DNA of 64,000 bases from Ulvibacter antarcticus (GTDB taxonomy: Bacteria > Bacteroidota > Bacteroidia > Flavobacteriales > Flavobacteriaceae). A program made the position numbers and the translations under genes. The notes beneath the pieces are model-generated. The model was not told where the DNA came from. It saw only the letters and a list, made by a program, of their open reading frames with translations, and did not search any database. The stretch covers positions 496,001-560,000 of the forward strand of contig NZ_REFC01000013.1 in assembly GCF_003688405.1 (NCBI RefSeq), read 5' to 3'. Shown piece by piece: positions 43,469 to 52,886 of the stretch (positions are counted from its first letter, which is position 1; every line of letters starts with the position of its first letter).

Positions 43469-44413
43469 TTGAAAAGCCTACTTTATATCTCCATCCTATA
43501 TGCGCTGATTCTAGTTTATGGATTAGGATATCTATCTATTGTATTCTTTGGAAATTATGGATGGACGCTATTTTTTTTAGCACCATTTTTATTGGGTTTT
43601 ATTCCTTCTTTTATAATGTCGAACTTAGGTGTGGTTGGTTTGAAAAAATCAATCTTACTTGGACTTTTCACGCTGTTTATTGCTTGTGTTGGGCTCATCG
43701 TTTTTGGGATTGAAGGCTTTATGTGCATCATCTTATCACTACCCTTGTTTATTGTATCTGTTATATTAGGTGCATTTTCATCAACCAGGATCAATCTTAA
43801 GATAATGAACAAACCCGGCATGGTACTTGGGATTTTAGCACTTTACTGTGTTGCGTTTTTTACGTTAGATTATTTCAATTACACAGATGAGCTGGTGCCT
43901 GTTATTACTTCAGAAGTGATCGATGCCCCTAAAGAAGTTATTTGGGATTTGATTACCCATGATTTAGAAATTGAAAAACCTAATAAATTTATCCTACGAA
44001 CTGGGATGAGCTATCCAGTTAGTATATCAGTGTATGGTAAAGGGAAGGATGCTGTCCGACATTTTAATTTTTCTACAGGTAGTTATCTTCAACCCATAAC
44101 CGTTTGGAACGAGCCTAATTTATTACAATATAACATCGATAAAGAACCATTGCACATGACGGAGAGTAACCCTCTATGGGAAATTCACCCGCCTCATCTA
44201 ACGGGTTATTTCGTTTCAGAAAAAGGGCAAATTAGCTTAACAACTGTGTCAAATGGTAAAACTAAAGTTGAATACAGCACATGGAATAAAGTACATATGA
44301 CGCCGGTAGCATATTGGAAATTGCTTTCTACTGCAGTAATTCATCATGTTCACAAACAATTTTTCAAATCATTGAAAGAGTCTGTAGAAAGTAAAAAAGC
44401 CGAAAACATTTAG
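43469..44413 (+). CDS. Membrane protein with C-terminal SRPBCC-like domain, TTG start
   Basis: 314 residues starting at TTG (KSLLYISILYALILVYGLGY). Four to five membrane helices fill about residues 1-140. The C-terminal half from about VITSEVIDAPKEVIWDLITHDLEIEKPNKF has the helix-grip START/SRPBCC pattern, ending VAYWKLLSTAVIHHVHKQFFKSLKESVE. SRPBCC domains bind hydrophobic ligands. A TTG start is taken because no ATG precedes the first helix. Function unknown. Confidence 0.8.
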   Translation: MKSLLYISILYALILVYGLGYLSIVFFGNYGWTLFFLAPFLLGFIPSFIMSNLGVVGLKKSILLGLFTLFIACVGLIVFGIEGFMCIILSLPLFIVSVILGAFSSTRINLKIMNKPGMVLGILALYCVAFFTLDYFNYTDELVPVITSEVIDAPKEVIWDLITHDLEIEKPNKFILRTGMSYPVSISVYGKGKDAVRHFNFSTGSYLQPITVWNEPNLLQYNIDKEPLHMTESNPLWEIHPPHLTGYFVSEKGQISLTTVSNGKTKVEYSTWNKVHMTPVAYWKLLSTAVIHHVHKQFFKSLKESVESKKAENI

Positions 44414-44446
44414 TTCTCAGCTTCGTATTTTTTATTAAATGGTATA

Positions 44447-45085
44447 TTATGAAAGCACTTGAAATTCGTTTACAGCTTCTTCAATTTTTTGTTCACCTGT
44501 CAAAATTTCGAAAGATTGATTTTTCGCTACTTCAGAATTCAAACTAGTAACCAGAGTTCTGGCTACATCCCATCTAGGGATTTCACCTTGCTCATTTAGA
44601 CTGTGTCCTAGTTTAATTTTACCTAAACCTTCTTTATTATTTAAAGCTCCCGGTCTTACGATAGTGAAAGTAAGACCACTAATATCCAGATACTGATCGG
44701 CATTATGTTTTGCTTGTAAATAGTCCTTAAGTTCATTCGCTTCTTCAGGTTTATCAGCTCCCATAGAACTTAGCATAACAAATTTATCAATACGGTCCTT
44801 TTTCGCGGCATCGATCATGCGCTTAGCGCCTTCTTGATCAATCGATTTTACATCTTTCCCACCAGAACCAGCCGCAAATATTATTTTTTGAATTCCTTTT
44901 GTTGTGTGAGACACATCATTAGCAAGATCGCCTATCACGGTTTCTATATTTCGAGACTCAAATTGCTTTTTCTGTTCTTCGTTTCGAACCATCGCCACCG
45001 GAGTGTACTGATCTGAGTCTTTTAATAAGTTGATTACTTTTCCTCCTGTAGTGCCTGTCGCACCTGCTACTAATACTTTTTCCAT
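44447..45085 (-). CDS. NAD(P)-binding SDR-type protein
   Basis: 212 residues from ATG 45083-45085 (MEKVLVAGATGTTGGKVINLL); longer frames begin in a hydrophilic run without sense. The GATGTTGGxV glycine motif binds NAD(P), and KFVMLSSMGAD with YLQAKHNADQYL plus FTIVRPGAL follow, the pattern of the NmrA/YwnB-type atypical SDR proteins that may act as redox sensors or reductases. Substrate unknown. Confidence 0.88.
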   Translation of the reverse strand: MEKVLVAGATGTTGGKVINLLKDSDQYTPVAMVRNEEQKKQFESRNIETVIGDLANDVSHTTKGIQKIIFAAGSGGKDVKSIDQEGAKRMIDAAKKDRIDKFVMLSSMGADKPEEANELKDYLQAKHNADQYLDISGLTFTIVRPGALNNKEGLGKIKLGHSLNEQGEIPRWDVARTLVTSLNSEVAKNQSFEILTGEQKIEEAVNEFQVLS

Positions 45086-45177
45086 AATCATAATATACAT
45101 CAATATTCCAATGAAAACAATGCATTAACGATGTTTAACTCTTAAGTGAGCCAGATTTAATAAAATTTAACAACATA

Positions 45178-45206
45178 AAAAAAGCTCCGAAATTTTCGGA
45201 GCTTTT
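45178..45206. terminator. Intrinsic terminator between asnB and the SDR gene
   Basis: AAAAGCTCCGAAA and TTTCGGAGCTTTT form a perfect stem with an A-run and T-run. It lies 29 bases beyond the asnB stop on the minus strand. Confidence 0.88.
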
Positions 45207-45234
45207 AAAGTATTTAATTTAAGAATTCAAGAAT

Positions 45235-46923
45235 TTAGTAAGCCTCATCGTGAACATTTTTAACAGCACGACCACTTGGATCGTTCATATTCTTAAAACT
45301 TTCATCCCATTCTAATGCAACCGGCGAACTACAAGCCACCGAAGGAACGGAAGGCACGCTCAAAGCAGCAGCATCACTTGGGAAGTGTTCCGCAAAAATT
45401 GATCGGTAATAGAATTCTTCTTTTGAAGTGGGAGGCTGAATAGGGAATTTAAAATGCGAATTTGCCAGCTGCTCATCGGTAACTTCACTATTAACCATTT
45501 CCTTTAAAGTATCAATCCAACTGTAGCCCACACCATCGCTAAATTGTTCTTTCTGTCTCCAGGCAACACTTTCAGGAAGCATATCTTGAAAAGCTTCGCG
45601 CAATACCCACTTTTCCATTGCTTGACGTGCTTTCGGACTTCCTTGACCACCAATTATCATCTTATCTTTCGGATTTAAACGCATGGCTACATCCATAAAC
45701 TCCTTATCCATAAAAGGGACACGACCTTCTATTCCCCATGATGCCAACGATTTATTTGCACGAAGACAATCGTACATATGTAATTTGTCCAATTTCCGTA
45801 CATTTTCATTATGAAAATCTTCGGCAGTTGGTGCCTTGTGGAAATAGAGATACCCACCAAAGATCTCATCGGCACCTTCGCCGCTGAGTACCATTTTAAT
45901 TCCCATTGCTTTTATGGCACGTGCCAATAAGAACATAGGTGTGGAGGCCCTAATCGTTGTGATATCATAAGTTTCGACATGATAAATGACATCGCGAAGC
46001 GCATCTATACCTTCTTGAATCGTAAATTTTATTTCGTGATGGACTGTTCCAATATAATCGGCAACCTTTTGTGCAGCTGCAAGATCCGGAGAGCCGTCAA
46101 GTCCAATGGCAAAAGAATGCAGTTGTGGATACCAGGCATTGTCTTTATCACCACTTTCAATTCGTTTATCAGCGTATTTTTTGGCAAGTGCAGAGGTGAT
46201 AGACGAGTCCAAACCACCGGAAAGTAGTACTCCATAAGGAACATCACTCATAAGCTGTCTGTGAACTGCAGCGTCTAACGCATTCCGAAGATCGGAAATA
46301 CTGGTTTCATTATCTTTTACATTTTCGAATTCCATCCAGTCACGTGTCCACCAACGCTTCAACTCTCCATCATTGCTGTCTAAATAGTGTCCAGGTGGAA
46401 ATAGTTCAATTTTAGTACAAACGCCTTCCAACGCTTTTAATTCCGAAGCCACATAAAAAGTTCCATGCTGATCCCAGCCCATATAAAGTGGAATAATTCC
46501 CATATGGTCACGAGCGATTAAATACGAATCGTTTTCAATATCATAAATTGCAAATCCGAAGATACCGTTCATTTCATCCAAAAAAGCACTTCCTTTTTCT
46601 TTGTAAAGTGCTAGAATTACTTCACAATCAGATTTAGTTTTAAAATTATAGCGTCCTTCAAATTGCTTACGTAGTTCATTGTGGTTGTATATTTCACCAT
46701 TTGCTGCCAATACCAAGTTCCCATCATCACTAAATAAAGGTTGCTTTCCGGAAGTAGGATCTACAATCGCCAAACGCTCGTGCGACATTAGTACTTTGTC
46801 ATTACTAAAAATACCACTCCAATCCGGGCCACGGTGTCTAATACTTTTTGACATGGCTAAGATTTGAGGTCTTAGAGCCTCACTCGATTCCTTTAATCGG
46901 AACGCACATACAATTCCACACAT
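45235..46923 (-). CDS. asnB: Asparagine synthase (glutamine-hydrolysing)
   Basis: 562 residues. N-terminal Ntn-hydrolase glutaminase with Cys2 (MCGIVCAF), HRGPDWSGIF and GEIYNHNELRK. The C-terminal synthetase shows the PP-loop VLLSGGLDSSITSALA, MVLSGEGADEIFGGY and SLASWGIEGRVPFMD. It makes asparagine from aspartate, glutamine and ATP. A terminator precedes the gene, so it has its own promoter; another terminator follows. Confidence 0.97.
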   Translation of the reverse strand: MCGIVCAFRLKESSEALRPQILAMSKSIRHRGPDWSGIFSNDKVLMSHERLAIVDPTSGKQPLFSDDGNLVLAANGEIYNHNELRKQFEGRYNFKTKSDCEVILALYKEKGSAFLDEMNGIFGFAIYDIENDSYLIARDHMGIIPLYMGWDQHGTFYVASELKALEGVCTKIELFPPGHYLDSNDGELKRWWTRDWMEFENVKDNETSISDLRNALDAAVHRQLMSDVPYGVLLSGGLDSSITSALAKKYADKRIESGDKDNAWYPQLHSFAIGLDGSPDLAAAQKVADYIGTVHHEIKFTIQEGIDALRDVIYHVETYDITTIRASTPMFLLARAIKAMGIKMVLSGEGADEIFGGYLYFHKAPTAEDFHNENVRKLDKLHMYDCLRANKSLASWGIEGRVPFMDKEFMDVAMRLNPKDKMIIGGQGSPKARQAMEKWVLREAFQDMLPESVAWRQKEQFSDGVGYSWIDTLKEMVNSEVTDEQLANSHFKFPIQPPTSKEEFYYRSIFAEHFPSDAAALSVPSVPSVACSSPVALEWDESFKNMNDPSGRAVKNVHDEAY

Positions 46924-46994
46924 AATTTCTATTTTTTTATTGGTTAGTTATTCAGTTATTATTTTATTCTTCACTTAATTTAATGGCAAAAAAA

Positions 46995-47026
46995 AAGCCT
47001 GTCAGGTTATAAAAACTTGACAGGCT
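46995..47026 (-). terminator. Intrinsic terminator upstream of asnB
   Basis: On the minus strand AGCCTGTCA pairs with TGACAGGCT and is followed by a run of nine T. It ends the ketoacid dehydrogenase transcript about 160 bases after its stop. It could also act as an attenuator in the asnB leader. Confidence 0.8.
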
Positions 47027-47183
47027 ATATATCTCTACAAGTTTTTGTTAAGGCATATAATTATTATTATTATTATTTAATTCAAAACGTAACATAAACT
47101 TGATATTTTGCTTTTATTGAATGACTAAAGTACTATAATTTTTTTAATATCCTAATAAATTTTTATGTTTTGTAGGAAATAAC

Positions 47184-49598
47184 TTATCTCAACTTCGGAA
47201 AATGTTTCGGATTTGCCTCGTGCATCATCGCATACACTTTCTCAAATACATCTTCGGTGGAAGGCTTTGAGAAGTAGTCACCATCCGTTCCATACGCCGG
47301 TCTGTGCGGTTTAGCCGTAAGTGTTTGTGGCTTACTATCAAGATGTTTGTAACCATCCTGTTCGTCTAATAAGTTTTGTAAAATATAAGCTGAGGCTCCT
47401 CCCGGAACATCTTCATCAATTACAAGGACCCTATTTGTTTTCTTCAAACTTTTAACCATATCCTTATTCAAATCTAATGGTAATAAGGATTGTATATCAA
47501 TCACTTCAGCATCAATTCCAACCTGATTCAATTCTCTGGCAGCCTCTTCAACAATACGAAGTGTACTTCCGTAGGAAATAAGAGTAATATCTGTTCCCTG
47601 TTTTAGCGTTTCCACAACTCCAATGGGTGTTCTGAACTCACCAAGATTCGAAGGCATTTTTTCTTTTAATCGATATCCATTTAAACATTCAACGATCAAA
47701 GCAGGCTCATCGGTTTCCAACATAGTATTATAAAAACCTGCCGCTTTTGTCATATCACGTGGCACCAAAATATACATTCCTCTTAATAAATGAATCAATC
47801 CACCCATTTGAGAACCACTATGCCATATACCTTCTAATCTATGTCCGCGGGTTCTTACAATAAGCGGTGCTTTTTGCTTCCCCTTGGTACGATAGCGCAC
47901 TGTCACTAGGTCATCACTCATAATCTGAAGACAGTACAAAATATAATCTAAATACTGAATTTCTGCAATAGGTCGCAATCCTCGCATCGCCATACCAATT
48001 CCTTGACCAAGAATAGTCGCTTCACGAATACCTACATCGGCAACCCTAAGCTCACCATATTTTTCCTGCATTCCTTCCAGTCCCTGATTCACATCACCAA
48101 TAACACCGGAATCTTCTCCAAATATCAGCACATCAGAATGTTTACTAAAGATAGCATCAAAGTTATCACGCATAATCATTCTTCCATCAACATCTTCTGA
48201 AGTACTATTGTAAGTTGGTTTTACTTCGGCAATGGTCTTTGCATTTTCTTTCTCTTCGGAATAAAGATCGGAACTGTATTTTGGTTGGATAATCTCAAAA
48301 TAATTTTCGATCCAATCCTGTAGTTGTCTTTTTTCTGAAGAATCTTCACCCAGCACATAACGCAACGATTTTCGAACAGCTGAAGCAATCGTTCTACGAA
48401 GTGGTTCCTTTTCTGAAACAAGATCGTTCTTAATCTTTTCTATAAAGTTTTTATTTGAAGAACTTTCGGCCAAATTGGTAAGTAAAGTAACCGCTTCTTG
48501 CTGCTCCTGCTTCTGAGGTGCCAAAAATGCGTCCCAAGCAGCTTTCTTGCCATCTCGTACCGCTTTTTTAATCTCCCGCTCCATCGCTTCCAATTCCTCT
48601 TCCGAAGCCATATCATTTTCAAGCATCCACTTACGCATTTGGGTATTACAGTCGAATTCTACTTCCCATGCTAATCGAGCTTTATCTTTATAACGCTCAT
48701 GTGATCCGCTGGTAGAATGACCTTGCGGCTGCGTAAGTTGTTTAATATGAATAAGGCAAGGAACATGTTCTTCTCGTGCAATCTTAGCTGCCTTTTGATA
48801 TACATCGATCAAGGCGGCATAATCCCAACCATTGACTCTAAAAATTTCGTAACCCGGTTCAGTTTCCGTACGTTGAAAACCTTTTAAGATTTCACTTATA
48901 TTTTCTTTTGTAGTTTGATGTTTAGCATGTACTGAAATCCCATATTCATCATCCCAAACACTAACAACCATCGGTACTTGTAATACGCCGGCGGCATTAA
49001 TAGTCTCCCAAAATAGGCCTTCACTTGTACTGGCATTTCCTATAGTTCCCCAGGCAACTTCATTACCATTTACAGAAAAATTCGACTTGTTCTCTAGTCC
49101 TTTTACATTTCTAAATATTTTAGAAGCTTGTGCCAACCCGAGTAAACGAGGCATCTGTCCCGCAGTAGGGGAGATATCCGGACTGGAATTGTGTTGTTTG
49201 GTTAGGTTTTTCCAACTCCCATCATCATTAAGGCTATGTGTAGAAAAATGTCCACCCATTTGCCTTCCTCCACTCATTGGGTCTGCATTGATGTCTGTAT
49301 GTCCGTAAAGACCTGCGAAGAACTGATGAATATTCAATTTATCAATCGCCATCATCACAGTTTGATCCCGATAGTAACCACTTCGCCAATCTCCATGTTG
49401 AAAAGCTTTTGCCCATGCAAGTTGTGGTACCTCTTTACCATCTCCGAAAATTCCAAATTTCGCCTTACCGGTTAATACTTCCCGTCTTCCCAACAAACTA
49501 CACTCACGACTAGTGACAGCGATTTTGTAATCGTTCAAAACTTCTGATTTGAAGTCTTCAAAAGATAGTTCACTGTTCGTCTGTGGATTTGTCTGCAT
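47184..49598 (-). CDS. 2-oxoacid (branched-chain) dehydrogenase E1, fused alpha and beta
   Basis: 804 residues, a fused E1. The alpha half shows the thiamine diphosphate motif GNASTSEGLFWETINAAGVLQVPMVVSVWDDEYG and HTDINADPMSGGRQMGGHFS. The beta half has DNFDAIFSKHSDVLIFGEDSGVIGDVNQG, TILGQGIGMAMRGLRPIAEIQYLDYI and VPGGASAYIL. It decarboxylates branched-chain 2-oxoacids and transfers the acyl group to E2 lipoate. Single-gene alpha-beta fusions of this kind are usual in Flavobacteriia. E2 and E3 are not in this window. Confidence 0.93.
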   Translation of the reverse strand: MQTNPQTNSELSFEDFKSEVLNDYKIAVTSRECSLLGRREVLTGKAKFGIFGDGKEVPQLAWAKAFQHGDWRSGYYRDQTVMMAIDKLNIHQFFAGLYGHTDINADPMSGGRQMGGHFSTHSLNDDGSWKNLTKQHNSSPDISPTAGQMPRLLGLAQASKIFRNVKGLENKSNFSVNGNEVAWGTIGNASTSEGLFWETINAAGVLQVPMVVSVWDDEYGISVHAKHQTTKENISEILKGFQRTETEPGYEIFRVNGWDYAALIDVYQKAAKIAREEHVPCLIHIKQLTQPQGHSTSGSHERYKDKARLAWEVEFDCNTQMRKWMLENDMASEEELEAMEREIKKAVRDGKKAAWDAFLAPQKQEQQEAVTLLTNLAESSSNKNFIEKIKNDLVSEKEPLRRTIASAVRKSLRYVLGEDSSEKRQLQDWIENYFEIIQPKYSSDLYSEEKENAKTIAEVKPTYNSTSEDVDGRMIMRDNFDAIFSKHSDVLIFGEDSGVIGDVNQGLEGMQEKYGELRVADVGIREATILGQGIGMAMRGLRPIAEIQYLDYILYCLQIMSDDLVTVRYRTKGKQKAPLIVRTRGHRLEGIWHSGSQMGGLIHLLRGMYILVPRDMTKAAGFYNTMLETDEPALIVECLNGYRLKEKMPSNLGEFRTPIGVVETLKQGTDITLISYGSTLRIVEEAARELNQVGIDAEVIDIQSLLPLDLNKDMVKSLKKTNRVLVIDEDVPGGASAYILQNLLDEQDGYKHLDSKPQTLTAKPHRPAYGTDGDYFSKPSTEDVFEKVYAMMHEANPKHFPKLR

Positions 49599-49695
49599 AA
49601 ATTGAATTGTTTTGGGCTACAAAAATAGCGAAAAACGAGTTGCCAAACAACGCTAAACCATAAGGGAGGTCTTAATTTTTTCTAAAGAGTATTCC

Positions 49696-49920
49696 TTATT
49701 TCTCAGTCTTCGGAAGTACTTTAATCACTATAATACGAATTAGGAGTAAAAAAGGGAAACCATGAAGCAGTAAATCAAACCAATCTGAAGCTTCCATTCC
49801 CGAAGGATCACCAATGAGCCATTTCAATTTTCCCCAAAGATGTGGTTCAGGGAAGAAAGGTGCAAGTCCTAGTGTTAGGCATAGTAATAGAACAAGTTTC
49901 CAATTATTTAAAAATTCCAT
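49696..49920 (-). CDS. Small two-helix membrane protein
   Basis: 74 residues with two hydrophobic segments (about 7-24 and 51-67), joined by WGKLKWLIGDPSGMEASDWFDLLLHG. The central KWLIGDPSGMEASDW block is distinctive and looks conserved-family-like, but I cannot name it. It stands between the ketoacid dehydrogenase gene and a hexamer repeat tract. Short, but the good start and clean topology make it a likely real gene. Confidence 0.7.
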   Translation of the reverse strand: MEFLNNWKLVLLLCLTLGLAPFFPEPHLWGKLKWLIGDPSGMEASDWFDLLLHGFPFLLLIRIIVIKVLPKTEK

Positions 49921-49960
49921 TTTTCAGTATTCAATATTCAGTATTCAGTGGTCAGTGGTC

Positions 49961-49990
49961 AGTCTCAGTCTCAGTCTCAGTCTCAGTCTC
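49961..49990. repeat. Hexamer tandem repeat (AGTCTC)5
   Basis: Five perfect copies of AGTCTC, flanked by several CAGTATTCAGT-type near-repeats (49925-50010). A microsatellite in the 149-bp gap between two minus-strand genes. Confidence 0.92.
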
Positions 49991-50069
49991 AGTGATCAGT
50001 ATTCAGTTTCTTGTAATTGAAGTCACTACCAACTGAGACTGCGACTGCAAACTTTGACTGCCTGCTAAA

Positions 50070-52886
50070 CTAATACCACTCCCTTGTAAATAATCGTAGC
50101 AACGTTTTCGGACTGAGCGTTACCACAAATCGTACTTTTTCGTCATAATGTGGTAAATTTGGTTCGAAGCCTAAACTTGAATACACTGGAAAGTACAATT
50201 CAAAATAATCTGCCACCAAATTAACACGAATTCCAGTGTCGAAAACGGCTTTTGTTCCCACGCCTTTGTTGTTTATTAAACCAACATCTCCATAGGCATG
50301 TATCCATTTCCAAATATTTGTACTTGCGTTAAGTGTCGTCATCCATGTGTTTGAAAAGGCAGGTTCTAATTGTGATTTAAAACCACCTTCGGCTACAATT
50401 AATTGTTGACTAAATAAGCCCTGATCTTCACTTCGCCCGTAATAACTATATTTAAAAAGGTAATCGGTAGGTCGGTCTAAAGCGAAACTAAAGAAATTTC
50501 CATCCGAGCCGGTATCATTAAACAGGAAGGTACCTGCGAACAATCTTAAATTCAATTGACGATTACTATTAAATAGTTTTCTGTATTCAAAATTCACAAA
50601 AATCTTACTAAATCGTGATGATAGTTCATAATCCGCGCTACCCCTAAAATAATTGATTAAATTCGGGTTACTATAAACATATTGAAGATTAAACACACTA
50701 TAATTCGGATCCTGATTCAATTCATTTGGGTCATCATCCTTCGATACATTTATACTTCTAATGTTGATAAATTGCTTTTCATTATCCCTTAGATCTTTAT
50801 TTCTGAATGCAAACGTAATATAAGGTGTGAGAGTCTTGTAAAATAAATCTGTGTCGTACGAATAGTAGTTTCCGGAAATCCCGTAGCGCATCGCGTAGAG
50901 TTTCCCTTCTTCTTTACGATCTGTATAACTTATTGAAGCCCGACCTACCAAATTTTTGGATCTGAATCCAAACTGCGGCTCCAAACTATAAACAATCCCT
51001 TTTGGAAGAACTGTTTTATTGTACAATCGCAAACCTGCCGATACACCATCATATAAATTATATTCAAAGATTGGCATAAAAAAGAACTGTGTATAATTGG
51101 GATCTTCCACATCCTGGAAAAGTCGGAATTGCACCGGCTTATTCAGTAATCCCTTTACTTTTTTATAGTTGTTTCTTCTATTAAATTCGGGGATAATACC
51201 GTCGTAATTCAAGACTAGTTTCCGAACTTGCGCGGCAGGCAAAGTTATACTAGCCGTATCGCTTATAGGAAACGTCCATTTTTTGAATAGAACTTCCTTT
51301 TTATCGAGTCCGAAAATGGAAACAGGCATTGAATTTTCCCTTAGATTCTTGATATTCACCTTCAAAGAATCACCTTTTTTCTTTACCGATGTAATTTTGA
51401 AATCGATACTTGAGCGCTTATTTGCATAGTCTTCAAAGAACCAGTTTATAGGTAATTCGGTATTCTGTTCCAAAGTTTTTTCAAAATCAGAAATTTTAAT
51501 CGGTCCGAGTTTCTTTTCAGAATATAACTGCTTTATACTCTTTGCTAAAACGTCATCTCCCAAATAATCGGAAAGATATGTAAGGCCTTGTCCGCCATAA
51601 TAATCATTCGCGATGTTTTTATTGAATTTAAGCAATGAATCTTTTGGAGTCGTTAGTTTTTGATGCAAGTTGTTTCGTGCCATATTAAGATAAAGCAACG
51701 GATATTGGTCATTAAACTCTAAATCGGCAGCATGTGCCCAACGAATAATCCAAAAGTCACTTAGGCTTCCAATAATTTTCATTTTCGGATAATAGATATT
51801 CACATACTCCATCATAAAATGAATCTGCAATGCACCGGACAACCAGTAATCTTCACGAGGGTTTAAAAGAAGAGTATTCTCAATATAATTTCTCGTGATG
51901 GTCTTTAACTGTTCCATATCGTATTCAAATCCATCAGGAAATGGACTAATAAAATCGGGCAATTGGTTTAAACCATAGACCGGACTACTTCGATAATCAA
52001 CCTCACTAATTACCATCTTTTCAAAAGGGTAGGGGCCCATCCGCTCTGAAAGAAAATGAACAATTCTGTCGATAACAAGTGCACGAATTGGCGGAGTCAC
52101 CTTATCATCATGAATATCTGTGACTATTTCAAATTCGTCGGTGACCACGCTTTCAAAAGTTGCTTTTTGGTCAACATAAAGCACCGAACGAATACGTGAT
52201 TTTCCGTTTAAGGTTGTGGTTTTTATCCCTTCGGAAACTGTTTCAGAAACCACATTTAAATCGGATGTAAGATAATATTGTGAGGGTACTTCAAATTGTA
52301 TCGTCATTTCTGAAGCCGACATATACAAATCCTCTGTATTTTTATTGCTATAGAAATGCCATCCTGTCTCATCATGAACCGCCGGACTTATATACCAATA
52401 TTGAAGAATAAAATTATTCTCTTTCGTTACTCCGTACCTTGTAAATTTAGCGTCAGGCTGTTTTACGTTGTATTTTAAACTAAGAGTATACGTTTCACCC
52501 GGTAAAAGATCATTGTCTAAGTTTACTTTTATAATATCGACAGCATCTCCGTATTCCCATTCCAGTTTTTTCGAATCACTGTTTTCGATAGTAAGAATGT
52601 CTGTCCGACCTCTGTTTTTATCTTTTTCGAAATGGAATTGGCTGTCGTAGTTTTCAGAAAATCGTTTTCCAAGAGGGGTGGTTTTACTACTAAAACTGTT
52701 AGCCCAATCCAGAAGATATATTTCCTGAAGCGCCTTCTTTGAATTATTGTAAAATTCAATCTGTTGGCCAATCTCAATAGTCGCCGTTTGTGGTTGAAGT
52801 TTTGCATCAATGGAGATTCGCTGCTGAGCATTTAAGCTAACGGCAGCAAGTAAACAAATGATCGTTATAAGTTTATGAAGCCTCAA
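50070..52886 (-). CDS. M1-aminopeptidase-like protein lacking HExxH, fused to an outer-membrane barrel
   Basis: 938 residues. Signal peptide (to AAVSLNAQ). The N-terminal half resembles M1 metallopeptidases (an N-terminal beta domain and a catalytic-like region with the YGLNQLPDF and YWLSGALQIHFMMEYV blocks) but contains no HExxH zinc motif. The C-terminal half from about residue 560 has repeated amphipathic strands (for example YRKLFNSNRQLNLRLFAGTFLFND, YPVYSSLGFEP) and ends in a barrel-type RLFTREWY. It should sit in the outer membrane with a periplasmic pseudo-peptidase part. It overlaps the next upstream gene by four bases. Confidence 0.82.
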   Translation of the reverse strand: MRLHKLITIICLLAAVSLNAQQRISIDAKLQPQTATIEIGQQIEFYNNSKKALQEIYLLDWANSFSSKTTPLGKRFSENYDSQFHFEKDKNRGRTDILTIENSDSKKLEWEYGDAVDIIKVNLDNDLLPGETYTLSLKYNVKQPDAKFTRYGVTKENNFILQYWYISPAVHDETGWHFYSNKNTEDLYMSASEMTIQFEVPSQYYLTSDLNVVSETVSEGIKTTTLNGKSRIRSVLYVDQKATFESVVTDEFEIVTDIHDDKVTPPIRALVIDRIVHFLSERMGPYPFEKMVISEVDYRSSPVYGLNQLPDFISPFPDGFEYDMEQLKTITRNYIENTLLLNPREDYWLSGALQIHFMMEYVNIYYPKMKIIGSLSDFWIIRWAHAADLEFNDQYPLLYLNMARNNLHQKLTTPKDSLLKFNKNIANDYYGGQGLTYLSDYLGDDVLAKSIKQLYSEKKLGPIKISDFEKTLEQNTELPINWFFEDYANKRSSIDFKITSVKKKGDSLKVNIKNLRENSMPVSIFGLDKKEVLFKKWTFPISDTASITLPAAQVRKLVLNYDGIIPEFNRRNNYKKVKGLLNKPVQFRLFQDVEDPNYTQFFFMPIFEYNLYDGVSAGLRLYNKTVLPKGIVYSLEPQFGFRSKNLVGRASISYTDRKEEGKLYAMRYGISGNYYSYDTDLFYKTLTPYITFAFRNKDLRDNEKQFINIRSINVSKDDDPNELNQDPNYSVFNLQYVYSNPNLINYFRGSADYELSSRFSKIFVNFEYRKLFNSNRQLNLRLFAGTFLFNDTGSDGNFFSFALDRPTDYLFKYSYYGRSEDQGLFSQQLIVAEGGFKSQLEPAFSNTWMTTLNASTNIWKWIHAYGDVGLINNKGVGTKAVFDTGIRVNLVADYFELYFPVYSSLGFEPNLPHYDEKVRFVVTLSPKTLLRLFTREWY

